Shown: one piece after another, positions 1 to 8,953 of the stretch
Position numbering within the stretch: position 1 is the first letter of the stretch
Layout of the letters: the number at the start of each line of letters is the position of its first letter
IMG/VR virus record: IMGVR_UViG_3300042731_003217
Location: 1-21,110 of that record
DNA length: 21,110 nucleotides
Direction: 5' to 3' (one strand)
Source: a virus
The notes under the pieces: generated by a model
Database searches by the model: none
The model's input: only the letters and a program-made list of their open reading frames with translations
Told to the model about the DNA's origin: nothing
Position numbers and translations under genes: made by a program

Positions 1-953
1 CTGATACTTTCCGGTCCTGTCTTGTTCTTGATCTTCAGTCCGCCGTGCCATCCCCATACACCGACACTTCTACCGCTTCCACCGCAATCGATAGTTGGCA
101 ACCCAGTTCCTGGTAGTCCATCAAAGCATTTGATGAATTGCGTTGGGTCAGATCCCGTCAGCGTAACCTCGCCGGCTAGCATTGATTCCAAGATCTCGCC
201 CTGCACGAAGGAAAGATCCAGCATCTTGCAGTACATGACTCTGCACTCACCATCCATGACTCCAGATAGGGTGCAGCTGGAAAACTCGGTGCCAGCAACA
301 TTGGCTCCGTCTTCAACATGTATCTCTGTTCGAAACATGCCCTGACCAGAGATCACCATGTTCTGCACATTGTCACCCGTTGCGAGAGTGATCGATGACA
401 GCATGTAAAGTCTGCTAAGTCCTCGGTACTGAGCGATCATCATCGCGTCGGGAACGTTGTTTGACGGCTGCTTCAACGTTCCTGTCGGCATAAGCGTTCC
501 GGCGACCCCTCTAACGGTATCGATGCAGACGCCTCGATCAAACGCACCGAACTCGATCAGCGACGAGGAAATCAGCCCGGCTGAATTGTTTGGGCGCACG
601 GACACCTGATTAACGTTCGTCACGTCCTGCACGTTGGTGTTGGCACCGACGAACCTCACAGCGTATTGACCATCCTCGAACGTGACCGAATACGGAGCCA
701 GGATCTCGACGATTCGCGCGTAATCGATCCCGGAAAGTGTTACCGAGGTCGCGTGAATATGCGTCTTTGGCCAAGGTCTACCGTCTGGATCATCCTCCAG
801 ATCGCGGAGCGTTAGTCTAAGTACATCGATGTCAAGCTCGCGGATCTCTGGGCTCGCTTGCACCAATGTCATATCAGCCTTGGGTATATAGATCTCGTAT
901 GGCACACCGCCGGGTGTGGATCCTGTGCCTGGCCAGTCTACCGAGATCGTCAC
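1..953 (-). CDS. Phage structural/adhesin-like protein, 3' end cut by window edge
   Basis: A GTG-started frame is open for 317 codons and runs off the left edge. I chose GTG at 953 because an AGGAGG Shine-Dalgarno (962-967) lies 8 nt upstream and overlaps the stop of the preceding gene. Residues about 85-130 read SVTFEDGQYAV, then DVTNVNQVSVRPNNSAG. I recognise this as a recurrent block in phage virion proteins near fibre or baseplate genes, where it often precedes other domains. Residues about 165-317 are rich in short beta strands, Gly, Thr and Ser, with several Cys, in a pattern suggesting a beta-solenoid. It is the last visible gene of a run of large beta-rich proteins, so a surface-exposed virion component is inferred. 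The exact role (fibre, baseplate or head decoration) cannot be decided. Confidence 0.75.
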   Translation of the reverse strand, partial: MTISVDWPGTGSTPGGVPYEIYIPKADMTLVQASPEIRELDIDVLRLTLRDLEDDPDGRPWPKTHIHATSVTLSGIDYARIVEILAPYSVTFEDGQYAVRFVGANTNVQDVTNVNQVSVRPNNSAGLISSSLIEFGAFDRGVCIDTVRGVAGTLMPTGTLKQPSNNVPDAMMIAQYRGLSRLYMLSSITLATGDNVQNMVISGQGMFRTEIHVEDGANVAGTEFSSCTLSGVMDGECRVMYCKMLDLSFVQGEILESMLAGEVTLTGSDPTQFIKCFDGLPGTGLPTIDCGGSGRSVGVWGWHGGLKIKNKTGPESI

Positions 954-965
954 CCTACCTACCTC

Positions 966-3383
966 CTATGCGTCGGAAATGCGCGAAGCTGGCACGCTAA
1001 ATCCGGAAGCTCCAAAGGTCGCCGTGCTCTTGGCTACCTTGATCGGTCCGTTGCGCAGCGCCGTGTAGCCATTACGCACCGTGATCACAAACTGCGTCGA
1101 GCCGGCCCCCTTGACCGCAGTAAAAGACGCCGTGCCGTCCGCAGACATCTCCTTATCGATCGGTGCCCGCATGACATCGTTGCTGATCGCCGCGTTACTG
1201 GGCGCGGTGCCGACGATCTCGAAGTACCTGCTCCCGTCGTGTGAATCGTACGGAATCAAGTCCATGTTGCCGTCGCTGTCGCGTTCGACGCGGAGGTTTC
1301 CAATCTGCGGCGTGTTGTCTGGGATGTTTCCTGCACCCACATCAACCTGAGTCGAGGTCGCTGCGACCAACGCAGTCGCTAGCGCCATCTCATCGTAATC
1401 CGGCTCAGGATCGTTGTTGACATCGTAACTCGACCCGTCCCACGGGTAGCAGGTCACCGTGTCGTATTCCTTCAACCCGGTTACCTCGCCGTCTTGGTTG
1501 TTCGGGGGCTCCTGCTCGCCGCCGTCCAGATCGGGATACTTGTCGCCGACGATCGCGTCACTCGGATCGATCGAGATACCGAAATTGGTTTGATAATTGG
1601 TGCCCGTGTAGACGCCGACGAATTGGTTATTGATCGTGCGCGTTTGCGGCGTGCCATCGACCAGGCAGTCAGCATCGGACGTCATCCCGTAGATCTCGGA
1701 GTTGTCAACCGGGAGCACGCCGGTCAGGCGCGAGATATACAGATCATCGTCGGTCGTGTCGTCAGCGATCAGCGTGCCGGTTCCGGACGCCGTGTTCGTG
1801 CCGACCGTGCTGGTCGTTCCGTCGCCGCCAGAGTCGAGACCCGTCATAGTCTTGGAGGTCCCCGGCAAGGCGTTGCCGCCGAAATCAAACACGCCGGTAC
1901 CAGTCGCGCCAGCATCGTTCTGATAGAGCAACCGGCCCCAGGTCGGCGTACCGGCTGTGTCGAACTCCACGACCTCACCGACCGTGAAGTTCGTGCTCTG
2001 ACCGGTCCAGGTGATGACGGTTCCCCAGCAAACCTTCTCGTCCTCGGAGAACGCGCCAGTCAGGTTGTCGTACGGGAAATTGAGGTTGATCCCGTCGAAG
2101 TACGTGGCGTCCCGACCGAAGATCGTCTCAGCGGTACCCCTGCGTTGGATGTACTTGGTACGCTCGTAGCACTGCAGGGAGCTTGCGGACCCGAAGTCGA
2201 TCTTCAAACCGAATGGCTGGTTGCCGTTGCCGTTGTTGTGATTGATCAGCTGGAAGCCCTCGGTCAGCACGATCGTGTTGTAGGGCGCTCCAGCCACCGT
2301 CGCAGCAGCCGTCTGGTTGTTGCCGTCTGTCGAGGAGAACAACGCAAGAGCCGTCGAGGCTGTGCCAAGTGTCGTCCCGCCTGTGAAGTAGATGTTATTG
2401 AACTCCAGCAGTTTGCCCTTGACGCGCCGACCGTCGATGTCCACGCCGTCATGTCGAGTCTTGAGCATGATCCGGACCTGGCCCTTAATGCTGTCCGGCA
2501 TGTAAGCGTTTTTCCAGTAGTCAGTCACGATCGCGTCGTTCTGGATGATCACCGGCTGCGTGTCACTCTCTGGACTGGTGACCTGCACGTCGAGACCGGA
2601 GATCAGCTGCTTGCCGCTGTCCTGCGAGATCGATCCGCCGTACATGTGCTTGATGACGGTAGCGTCGATGTTCACGGTACCCAGCAAGGAGATAATCTCG
2701 TCCGTGGAGCGGTCAGACGGAGTGGGGTCAACACGGGAGAGGTCATCATCGTCATAGATGTCCTCGTCATCGTTGAGGTCCGCGAGCATCCGGTGGAGGT
2801 CAAGCGGAGAGTAGGCCCGCGTGTGGACCTGGCCGTCCACGACTCCGTCGCCGCTGCCGCCGTTGGTGAAGGTGGCGTTGTCGTCTGGCAGTCCCAGTGT
2901 ATCGAGCGGAGTGATGAACCGGACATTGTACTCGCCGCTTGCACCGACATCGGACTCGATCTCGATCAGCTCGGCCTTCTGGCCACCACTGAACTCCAGG
3001 ATGTCGCCGACGATGCAGTTGGTGGTCTGCCCATCGAACTTGAAGCTGTGCGTGGTGCCCAATGCTGGCGCACCGCTGTCCCAGGTGATGTTACCGTTGC
3101 CGGCAACCTCCAGATCCTGACGAGCGTATGCGGGGTATGCGATCAAGGCTGCATCCTCGACGGCATCAGCTGTCGTGGAGCCCTGAGTCATCTGGTCGTT
3201 GTCATCTGGGATCGTGCCTGTGAGGAGCGCACAGTACAGCTTGCCAGTCGTTCCCCTGTCGATCACTGTGATGATGAAGCCTGACGATGCAGCCGCATCC
3301 CAAGTCAGATTCGCTCCTTCCGCCGTGAAAGGACCTGACGCCTCGTTGTCATAATCCACTACAAAATAAACGGGATTGCCCAT
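966..3383 (-). CDS. Large beta-rich virion protein (fibre/adhesin-like), 805 aa
   Basis: ATG start with an AAGGAG site just upstream; the gap to the preceding gene is 19 nt. The protein is rich in Gly, Thr, Asp and Asn with alternating hydrophobics, typical of beta-sandwich or beta-helix virion proteins, and has no signal peptide or membrane segment. Two stretches look like related small beta modules: residues about 90-165 (NITWDSGAPALGTTHSFKF...GDILEFSGGQKAELIEIE) and a similar WTGQSTNFTVGEVVEFDTAG...WGRLLY block in the middle. Both resemble strand-turn-strand units repeated in other phage structural proteins. An acidic, probably helical patch (LADLNDDEDIYDDDDLSR) lies near residue 210. Its stop overlaps the ribosome binding site of the next gene, so the two are probably translationally coupled. 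A structural function is inferred from composition and position; no enzymatic motif is seen. Confidence 0.75.
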   Translation of the reverse strand: MGNPVYFVVDYDNEASGPFTAEGANLTWDAAASSGFIITVIDRGTTGKLYCALLTGTIPDDNDQMTQGSTTADAVEDAALIAYPAYARQDLEVAGNGNITWDSGAPALGTTHSFKFDGQTTNCIVGDILEFSGGQKAELIEIESDVGASGEYNVRFITPLDTLGLPDDNATFTNGGSGDGVVDGQVHTRAYSPLDLHRMLADLNDDEDIYDDDDLSRVDPTPSDRSTDEIISLLGTVNIDATVIKHMYGGSISQDSGKQLISGLDVQVTSPESDTQPVIIQNDAIVTDYWKNAYMPDSIKGQVRIMLKTRHDGVDIDGRRVKGKLLEFNNIYFTGGTTLGTASTALALFSSTDGNNQTAAATVAGAPYNTIVLTEGFQLINHNNGNGNQPFGLKIDFGSASSLQCYERTKYIQRRGTAETIFGRDATYFDGINLNFPYDNLTGAFSEDEKVCWGTVITWTGQSTNFTVGEVVEFDTAGTPTWGRLLYQNDAGATGTGVFDFGGNALPGTSKTMTGLDSGGDGTTSTVGTNTASGTGTLIADDTTDDDLYISRLTGVLPVDNSEIYGMTSDADCLVDGTPQTRTINNQFVGVYTGTNYQTNFGISIDPSDAIVGDKYPDLDGGEQEPPNNQDGEVTGLKEYDTVTCYPWDGSSYDVNNDPEPDYDEMALATALVAATSTQVDVGAGNIPDNTPQIGNLRVERDSDGNMDLIPYDSHDGSRYFEIVGTAPSNAAISNDVMRAPIDKEMSADGTASFTAVKGAGSTQFVITVRNGYTALRNGPIKVAKSTATFGASGFSVPASRISDA

Positions 3384-3402
3384 GTCTCAAACTCCTTGCC
3401 TG

Positions 3403-5523
3403 CTACTCATCAGACTGCATCAGTACAGTTAGCGAGACTCCGTCAACGCTATCTACAGTACCAGATAATTCCTGCCTGACATACCGAGGCGACCTTGTGC
3501 CCTTGGCCGCGAATCCTTCAATCGCCTGATCGGAGCTGAAGACCCTGGAGTCAGACACAATGCCAGAAGCTGGGGTTCGCTCGTCGATCAGAACTGCTGT
3601 CGCGGTTATCGTGCCAGTTGCCGGCGTGGCGGGGGCACCGGAAACCGGGTAGGTGAAGGTCGTTGCACCTGTCACCGTGATCGTCTTGATTCGATTGTAC
3701 TCGTTCTGGTCCGCGCCGATGATCTCGATCTTGTTATTGGTAGCGAGGTTGTGTGCAGCTGCCATCGTTACCGTAGCCACAGAACCAGAGCGCGTGATCG
3801 AGGTCACCGAGGCGTTGTATGGGAAAGGCCCGGAGCCTGCCATGCGAACCGTGACCGCTACCCTCTCAATTCCGGCCTTCGTGATGCCGTCCAGGCAGGT
3901 CACCTTTGTCGTGACTGGATCGGCCACGATAACGACTGTTGCGCCAGCTGTCCTGTATGTCGGGGTGTCACCACCAGAGACGTTGATCGTGCATGTCCCT
4001 GACGAGGCCGACACGTAGATCGCAGCCTGCTCTGTGGTGTCCGCTCCGTAGCCGTTGAAGAAGATGTTGGTCAGCGTGTAGCTCGTCGCCGTATCCAGCT
4101 CGATAGCGTGACCCTTCATCCCTCCACGAGTGTCCTGCTCGAAGGTTACATCGTGCAGGTCCGTGGTCGTGCCGAACGTGGGGTCCTGCAAGCAAGCTTC
4201 GCCTGGGTCCGCGCTCGTTACGATCTTGACGTTCTCGATATCCGCGCTGCCCTGTGTCAGAAGCTTGCACTCAAGGGTGCCCCCGTCCTGACTGGCTCCT
4301 GACGTGAACGTAATGTTGCGGTGATTCAGCCAAGCGCAAGCGTCCAGCGTGGCGCTGCCGCTGGTCCCGGTGACGACCATATCTGGTCGGCTATCCGTTT
4401 GCTTGGTGAGGTTGTGCGTCTCGGTGCCGCCGCTCTGGGATAGACTGACCTGGGAGGTGTCTGCGAAGCTTCCCTGGCGCGTCGTGTGGATGCTGATCGA
4501 GTCGTCAGTGACCTTGCGAACCCAGTAGTCCGTTGACTCGCTTAGCCCCATAGAGTCGGAGCCGCCGTCCTTGCTGTACTGAACGTGATCGCCGGTCTCG
4601 AAGCCATGGGCCGTGATGTCCAGCTCATCGTTGGTGGCGTCAACGTCGTCGTTGGTATGAAACTCCTGATAGACGGCCTCGCGGCCCTCGCCGACAAACG
4701 TGCAGCTGGTGATGGAGATAACCGAGCTGGCGTGCTGGAGCCCGATGGCCAGCCCGACCGTCCCAGCTCCGAATCGTCCGTCCGGATAGAAGATCTGTCT
4801 GTTGGTGTCGGTGAAGTCGGTCTCCGTGCTGCTTCCGATCGTCAACGTGCCGTAGACGAAGATCGCCCGGCCCCGTGTGCTGACCACGCCCCAGCTGTTC
4901 GCCTGGGTGCCCTCGTCCTTGGTGACGAAGTCCTCGAACTCCCCGTCCGGATCGGTTCCTGTTCCGGCCGTGAGTGTCATCCCCTTACCCACGTCGAAGA
5001 ACGACAGGATGTCATGGACGACGTTCTCGGACTTTGCTGTGCCGGCCATGTCTGCCCACCAGCCGTGGTAGTCCACCGCTGTCAAATCGGGCGAGCCCGT
5101 CGTGCTGTCTCGATATGCCACGAGGTTCGGATCGATCAACGAGATGATCCAGCCGCCGAGCTTGGGATAGGGGGTGTAGAGCCCGTGAAGGTAGTATTCA
5201 TAATAGGCGCTGGGTCCGCTTCCGATCTGCTGTGCTGTGCCCTTGGCAACCGTGAAGTCAATAGCTCCGTAGTTCGTGACCTGCACCAGAGACAGGACAA
5301 CGCGCTTGGTCGTGTTTAGATCCCGCGCTGTCGTGGCGTCGAAATCGACTCCGCCGGTACCGTTGCTGACCTTGTCCGAGATCGCGTAGTCGTTGCTGTA
5401 TACGAAGTCGCCTTCCTGGGTCGGGCTCTGCGTTGCGCCCCACTTATCCCAGGTTCCGCTATCGGTCTCCGATTCAGCTCCGGAGATGACCGTACCGTCG
5501 AATGCCACATTAACAACCGTCAC
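3403..5523 (-). CDS. Multi-domain beta-rich virion protein with Ig-like modules, 706 aa
   Basis: The start is taken as GTG at 5523, which overlaps the upstream stop as GTGA and has a GGGAGG site about 7 nt before it. A TTG further upstream at 5550 is in frame but has no such site. Residues about 300-372 contain the module 'DITAHGFETGDHVQYS...LSESTDYWVRKV...DSISIHTT'. Residues about 571-642 contain 'VTSITRSGSVATVTMAAAH...GADQNEYN...ATTFTYPVSGAP'. Both match beta-sandwich modules I know as repeats in phage tail, fibre and adhesin proteins. The middle (about 425-540) has short strands and DVTFEQD/TLTNIFFNGYG patterns resembling a beta-helix. Neighbours are similarly large beta-rich proteins. A fibre, adhesin or head-decoration role is inferred; no catalytic motif is visible. 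Confidence 0.8.
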   Translation of the reverse strand: MTVVNVAFDGTVISGAESETDSGTWDKWGATQSPTQEGDFVYSNDYAISDKVSNGTGGVDFDATTARDLNTTKRVVLSLVQVTNYGAIDFTVAKGTAQQIGSGPSAYYEYYLHGLYTPYPKLGGWIISLIDPNLVAYRDSTTGSPDLTAVDYHGWWADMAGTAKSENVVHDILSFFDVGKGMTLTAGTGTDPDGEFEDFVTKDEGTQANSWGVVSTRGRAIFVYGTLTIGSSTETDFTDTNRQIFYPDGRFGAGTVGLAIGLQHASSVISITSCTFVGEGREAVYQEFHTNDDVDATNDELDITAHGFETGDHVQYSKDGGSDSMGLSESTDYWVRKVTDDSISIHTTRQGSFADTSQVSLSQSGGTETHNLTKQTDSRPDMVVTGTSGSATLDACAWLNHRNITFTSGASQDGGTLECKLLTQGSADIENVKIVTSADPGEACLQDPTFGTTTDLHDVTFEQDTRGGMKGHAIELDTATSYTLTNIFFNGYGADTTEQAAIYVSASSGTCTINVSGGDTPTYRTAGATVVIVADPVTTKVTCLDGITKAGIERVAVTVRMAGSGPFPYNASVTSITRSGSVATVTMAAAHNLATNNKIEIIGADQNEYNRIKTITVTGATTFTYPVSGAPATPATGTITATAVLIDERTPASGIVSDSRVFSSDQAIEGFAAKGTRSPRYVRQELSGTVDSVDGVSLTVLMQSDE

Positions 5524-5966
5524 GCCGACGCCCTCCCGATAATGCGGCAAATGTTACGATTCGTACACGCCACAACAACTAGCGGCTTGCCTAGTCGGCG
5601 ACTCCAGATCTTGAGCAGTTTGATTGTCTCTGCATCGGTCTCTTGACCTGGGATAAGCAGCTTGGCCATCACCGAGTTGTCGATGGCCGGCTGCCTGTCA
5701 AAGATGATCCCCAGTTTGTCTGGGCGATCCTCGTCGCTGCCCATCCCTCGCAACCACAGGCACTCGTAGACCTTGCAGTCGTCTGGCCGAGTTGGATAGC
5801 AGGTGCAGTTGTCCGAGCCGACGGCCCGGTAATGGCTACCGTCTGCTTCCGGCTTCTCTGGTGGAGACTTGAGATGCTTACAGGGAACACCAGGACGTTT
5901 GTCCAACTCGGCAATGCCTGCATGGATGCAACAGGCTATGCAGTCGCCACAGTTTCTCACCGTCAC
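5520..5966 (-). CDS. Small CxxCxxCC cysteine-cluster protein (YkgJ-like), 148 aa
   Basis: The N-terminus carries C-G-D-C-I-A-C-C, the CxxCxxCC signature of the YkgJ/UPF0153 family of putative zinc- or iron-chelating proteins. It is followed by PCKHL and NCTCYPTRPDDCKVYECLWL, which keeps the family's later cysteines. I chose GTG at 5966 because it gives a GTGA overlap with the upstream stop, like neighbouring junctions, and starts just before the Cys cluster. A TTG at 6041 would extend the protein through a region already used by the upstream gene. No strong Shine-Dalgarno is seen, so expression probably depends on translational coupling. Family members probably bind metal, but their biochemical role is not established. 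Its place between two adhesin-like genes is unusual. A maturation or metal-loading role for a neighbouring protein is only speculation. Confidence 0.75.
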   Translation of the reverse strand: MTVRNCGDCIACCIHAGIAELDKRPGVPCKHLKSPPEKPEADGSHYRAVGSDNCTCYPTRPDDCKVYECLWLRGMGSDEDRPDKLGIIFDRQPAIDNSVMAKLLIPGQETDAETIKLLKIWSRRLGKPLVVVACTNRNICRIIGRASA

Positions 5967-7129
5967 GCCGCAAAGTACTGGACCATCGGCCGAGGCTGAC
6001 GCTCCATGAACTTGGGCCACATGAGCGGACGGCCCGACCAACCACCGTGGGGATCTACACTGATTCGATTCAGGTCGTCTGCGATCCCCGCATCAAACTC
6101 GAAAGCGTACTCCCCGTCCATACAGGCCGTAAGCCTCCCGTGCTGCGCGTGGAGACTGCACCAATGCAGCTCGTAATCCGACACCACCTTGTCCACGATA
6201 GCCTCTCCGCCGGTTTCACCTGTCGCGGCGGAGGTAGCACGGAACTTGCCGTTGCTGGCCCGAATCCAAGCGCTGACATGATCCGTGCTCTGGGCCCCGT
6301 CCTTGTAGACAGAGAACAGCCGAATGAAGGACGTGGGAATCCGTTTCGGGGTGATGATCGGTACCAGAACCGTGAACTCCCGATTGACCGTAGGCGCGAT
6401 CTCCCACACCACTGGATCGTCAGCTTGGCGGGTCTGGTTGCTGTCTACCGCATCGATCCGGCTGCTGGGATAGAGCCCGCTCTCGAGCTGGACGTGATCA
6501 AACCAGGTGTTGACTGTCGAGCCGTCACCCGTGCTGTTGAGGTTGCCGTTTGTCTCGATGCTGTAGATGAAGGTGTTGGTGGCCGCTGCATTGGCCAAAA
6601 ACACCAGCCAGGCAAAACACCAGGGAGGATCACCCCCCAAAGACTGGATTCCAGAGCCAACAATCGTTCCGATGGAATTACCAACCTCCACCAGGTCGAG
6701 GTCAAAGTACTTCCCTCTGCCACTGTTGCCATCGTACAAGGCGATATACTTGAAGTTGCCCTGCTTCGCGATGCACCAATAAGCGTGATTGACGCCCGAG
6801 AGGGTCTTGCCCAGATAACGTCTATGCTGCCCCGTGGTGTTATCAGCGATCAGCCCGTCAGCCGTCGCCTCCCCGTAGAGACCAAGGGCCCCATTGGTGT
6901 CTGTGGAGTCGCCAGCGATCCCTTTGGTCCACTGGTCAATCTGATTTGAGTAGGTCCGGAGGTTCGCGCGAATCGGCTCCAGCCTCAACCCGCGAAGGTA
7001 CAGGCCGCTTACCGGATCCCGCTGGGTCTCCCAGCGTAGCCAGTTGTGCCCCACCCGAAACTGACGTACTGGCTTGTCAGCTACGTTGAGCAGGTGCCTC
7101 TGAGCCGTGGCTGGACTGTTACGCGCCAT
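5963..7129 (-). CDS. Carbohydrate-binding/LamG-like virion protein, 388 aa
   Basis: The start is ATG at 7129, giving a TGATG overlap with the upstream stop; a longer in-frame reading to 7219 would overlap the preceding gene in another frame. Residues about 40-235 fit a module common in phage spike and fibre proteins. It begins RLEPIRANLRTYSNQIDQWT and ends with F-D-H-V-Q-L-E-S-G-L-Y-P-S-S-R-I, then TRQADD. This resembles the concanavalin-like carbohydrate-binding beta-sandwich with its typical QLE-G-PSS-TR-AD ending. The remaining ~150 residues (REFTVLVPII...DYELHWCSLHAQHGRLTACMDG) look like a second LamG-type sandwich. The upstream gene is also LamG-like. A role in binding host surface or environmental glycans is inferred from fold resemblance; ligand-binding residues cannot be assigned. 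Confidence 0.8.
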   Translation of the reverse strand: MARNSPATAQRHLLNVADKPVRQFRVGHNWLRWETQRDPVSGLYLRGLRLEPIRANLRTYSNQIDQWTKGIAGDSTDTNGALGLYGEATADGLIADNTTGQHRRYLGKTLSGVNHAYWCIAKQGNFKYIALYDGNSGRGKYFDLDLVEVGNSIGTIVGSGIQSLGGDPPWCFAWLVFLANAAATNTFIYSIETNGNLNSTGDGSTVNTWFDHVQLESGLYPSSRIDAVDSNQTRQADDPVVWEIAPTVNREFTVLVPIITPKRIPTSFIRLFSVYKDGAQSTDHVSAWIRASNGKFRATSAATGETGGEAIVDKVVSDYELHWCSLHAQHGRLTACMDGEYAFEFDAGIADDLNRISVDPHGGWSGRPLMWPKFMERQPRPMVQYFAA

Positions 7130-7968
7130 CAGAAACTCACCGGATAGGCGGTTGCGTGGTTGGCGTCGGCTATCGCGCCGGCAAGCAAGGCGTGTTGCTC
7201 TCGAGCCGTGGCCTGCCACACCGTGGTGTTGGAGCTGCCCCCTGGAAACCAGTCTGTCTTTTTGTACAGCCTGGCCGCCACAATTCCCCCAGCAAACGGG
7301 TTATCTGAAAGCTGGCTCCCGTTGCCGATCTGAAAGGGACCATCGTTGGTCAGCGATCCCAGACCCCAGCCGAAGCCCACCCCGCCATCCTCACCATCGA
7401 TGTAGATCCGGAGTGCGATAGTCCCGTCGGAGTTGTCGAAAAACATCCACACGTCAGCATAGCGCCCCAGTGACCAGGCCGGGGCGGCGTTGTGGCTTCG
7501 AGACGCTAGCCCATTAGTCTTGATCCATGCACTAAACTGGCTGGTCCCCGAGAAATACAGCAGGTACCCGTCACCCGGGCCCGCGCTCGAGACCTTGCCG
7601 ATGATGTAGTCTGATGCCTGGTTGGGCCAGACGATAGCGTGAAGTGCTAAATCCTCTAGAGCCACCTGCGTATCGTCAGGAGCCGGATTCATCTCCCAGA
7701 ACTTGGCAGCCTTCAACAGCACTGCCGCATCACCAGGATTTGGCCCCTCGAGTCCCACGTCGGGGCTATCCCCTGTGCCAGTCAGCGTGGCTACGTTGGT
7801 GGGCTTACATTTGCACGGCCAGCCACCGAGGGTTGCTTGATTGGCATCTAAGAACAGAGATGGGGCCACCACCTGAGAATTGCACTCCACCTCCAGCTCA
7901 TCGAATAGCCGAACAACTCCGCCGCGCAGAGCTGAGGCCATGTGGATCTCGGCGTTACGATGACTCAC
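7129..7968 (-). CDS. LamG/concanavalin-like virion protein, 279 aa
   Basis: GTG start 2 nt after the preceding stop; the ribosome binding site is weak (GGTGAG). An internal ATG at 7941 is an alternative. Residues about 95-270 have the texture of a LamG jelly roll. Examples are YLLYFSGTSQFSAWIKTNG, a strand with RYADVWMFFDNSDGTIALRIYIDGEDGG, then GPFQIGNGSQLSDNPFAGGIVAARLYKK. That last pattern is the usual closing strand set (FQIG...F.G.I...R.Y) of LamG-like domains. The N-terminal 80 residues include a Cys-containing segment (WPCKCKP) of unknown role. It is coupled to another LamG-like gene downstream, suggesting a pair of related surface-binding components. The fold assignment is from pattern recognition only. 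Confidence 0.75.
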   Translation of the reverse strand: MSHRNAEIHMASALRGGVVRLFDELEVECNSQVVAPSLFLDANQATLGGWPCKCKPTNVATLTGTGDSPDVGLEGPNPGDAAVLLKAAKFWEMNPAPDDTQVALEDLALHAIVWPNQASDYIIGKVSSAGPGDGYLLYFSGTSQFSAWIKTNGLASRSHNAAPAWSLGRYADVWMFFDNSDGTIALRIYIDGEDGGVGFGWGLGSLTNDGPFQIGNGSQLSDNPFAGGIVAARLYKKTDWFPGGSSNTTVWQATAREQHALLAGAIADANHATAYPVSF

Positions 7969-7970
7969 GG

Positions 7971-8339
7971 CTAGCTCACCGTGATTGTGCCGGTCACCGT
8001 GTCGTCAGCTCCACCGCTGTTGTAGTCCCAGAACACCGCGATGAAGGGATAGCCCGTTTTCAGCTCCAGCTTCACCGTCCCCTCGGCCGAGATTACAGGA
8101 CTTTCCGGCGAGGCCAACGCATCGGCCTCCACCAGGGCCGCGTTGTCACCAGCCAGGATCTTGAATACCCCGTTGGCGTCGAACGATCCCCCCCCCTGGG
8201 TGACGCGCAGGTCGATCGCCACCTGGTTCCTGCCTCCTTTGTTCACGATCACGCTGGTGCGGTCCGCCCCCAACGTTATAGCGGAAAACACCGTGGTTTT
8301 GAGAGAGCCAACCCCCTCAGCTCCAAGAGGATAGAGCAT
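7971..8339 (-). CDS. Small beta-rich structural protein, 122 aa
   Basis: ATG start with a strong AAGGAGG site. The protein is rich in Ala, Gly, Val and Thr and appears all-beta (SVIVNKGGRNQVAIDLRVTQGGG, TVKLELKTGYPFIAVFWDYNSGG, TVTGTITVS). It has no Cys and no signal peptide or membrane segment. I do not recognise a family. The size, the sandwich-like strand pattern and the position a few genes after the capsid protein suggest a capsid decoration or fibre-associated subunit, or a small head-tail component. This is inference from context. Confidence 0.65.
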   Translation of the reverse strand: MLYPLGAEGVGSLKTTVFSAITLGADRTSVIVNKGGRNQVAIDLRVTQGGGSFDANGVFKILAGDNAALVEADALASPESPVISAEGTVKLELKTGYPFIAVFWDYNSGGADDTVTGTITVS

Positions 8340-8348
8340 GCGTCCTCC

Positions 8349-8642
8349 TTACGGTACGACCGCGAACAGAGCCTCGAAGCTTACACCAGCCGCAGAGGCG
8401 ATCGTCCAGAAGCACCCGATGTTGATGGCCACCTCGAGCCCCATCCCAGACGGAATCGTGAGCCCGTTCCCCGCTCCAGCGTCCGCGGCCTTCTGAGTGA
8501 AGAACACCTCGAGCGACTCGGAGCTGGAGCGGTTCTGGATGATCACCAGTGAGGTCTGGCCCGGGGTGTTCCACCTTGCGAGCGTCGTCCCGGCCGTGCC
8601 GTTCAAGTGGGTGGCAGCGCCGGGCAGCGGGTAGTTGCTCAT
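8349..8642 (-). CDS. Small beta-rich structural protein, 97 aa
   Basis: ATG start with a GAGGAG site that overlaps the end of the upstream gene. The sequence (LVIIQNRSSSESLEVFFT..., NGLTIPSGMGLEVAINIGCFWTIASAAGVSFEALFAVV) resembles small jelly-roll-like phage head proteins, which typically have 'NxS' turns, an 'LxIPxG' strand and a 'WxIASA' strand. I recognise this general texture from small proteins near phage capsid genes but cannot name a family. It lies in a row of four small genes directly after the capsid gene. A decoration, head-fibre or joining role is plausible. Confidence 0.65.
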   Translation of the reverse strand: MSNYPLPGAATHLNGTAGTTLARWNTPGQTSLVIIQNRSSSESLEVFFTQKAADAGAGNGLTIPSGMGLEVAINIGCFWTIASAAGVSFEALFAVVP

Positions 8643-8646
8643 AGGA

Positions 8647-8952
8647 CTACTCCTCGAGGTACCCGTGAATCAGGACGTGGGTGATCTCCGCCGCCGTGCC
8701 GCCCTTGAAGGTGAAACCGGTGGTTTTGATCGTGGACTCGTCCACGCAGAAGGCGTCGCCCAGGCTCTCGGTCGTCTCGCCCTGGAGCATGATGACGTAG
8801 GCCGTGTCCCTCATGTTGGGCAGGTCCAGGTCGGCGAAAACGATCTCGTCGGCTGCCCCGGCGTGCGTGTGCTTGAAGGACATGAACTTCTTGCCCGCCT
8901 GATCGACCACGTTGGACAGAGCCTCGCCCTCGCGGTGTGTTTTGCGTCCCAT
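8647..8952 (-). CDS. Hypothetical head-region protein, 101 aa
   Basis: ATG start with an AAGGAG site overlapping the stop of the upstream gene, so translation is probably coupled. The sequence has a basic N-terminus (MGRKTHREGEAL), a middle section with FADLDLPNMRDTAYVIMLQGE, and a C-terminal beta-like part (TTGFTFKGGTAAEITHVLIHGYLEE). It contains one Cys and no membrane segment or enzyme motif. I do not recognise the family. Its place between the capsid gene and the small beta-rich genes points to a virion or assembly protein. It could be a minor capsid protein, but the sequence does not decide this. Confidence 0.6.
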   Translation of the reverse strand: MGRKTHREGEALSNVVDQAGKKFMSFKHTHAGAADEIVFADLDLPNMRDTAYVIMLQGETTESLGDAFCVDESTIKTTGFTFKGGTAAEITHVLIHGYLEE

Positions 8953-8953
8953 G

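Noticed and set aside
1494-3284. A 596-codon open frame on the plus strand
   Set aside because: It lies wholly antisense to the 805-residue gene, has a Val/Asp/Arg-rich shadow-frame composition and has no convincing ribosome binding site. The minus-strand gene has a proper site and virion-like sequence.
7129-7219. Upstream extension of the 388-residue gene to 7219
   Set aside because: The extra 30 residues are Arg-rich shadow of the preceding gene's end; the ATG at 7129 gives a standard TGATG overlap.
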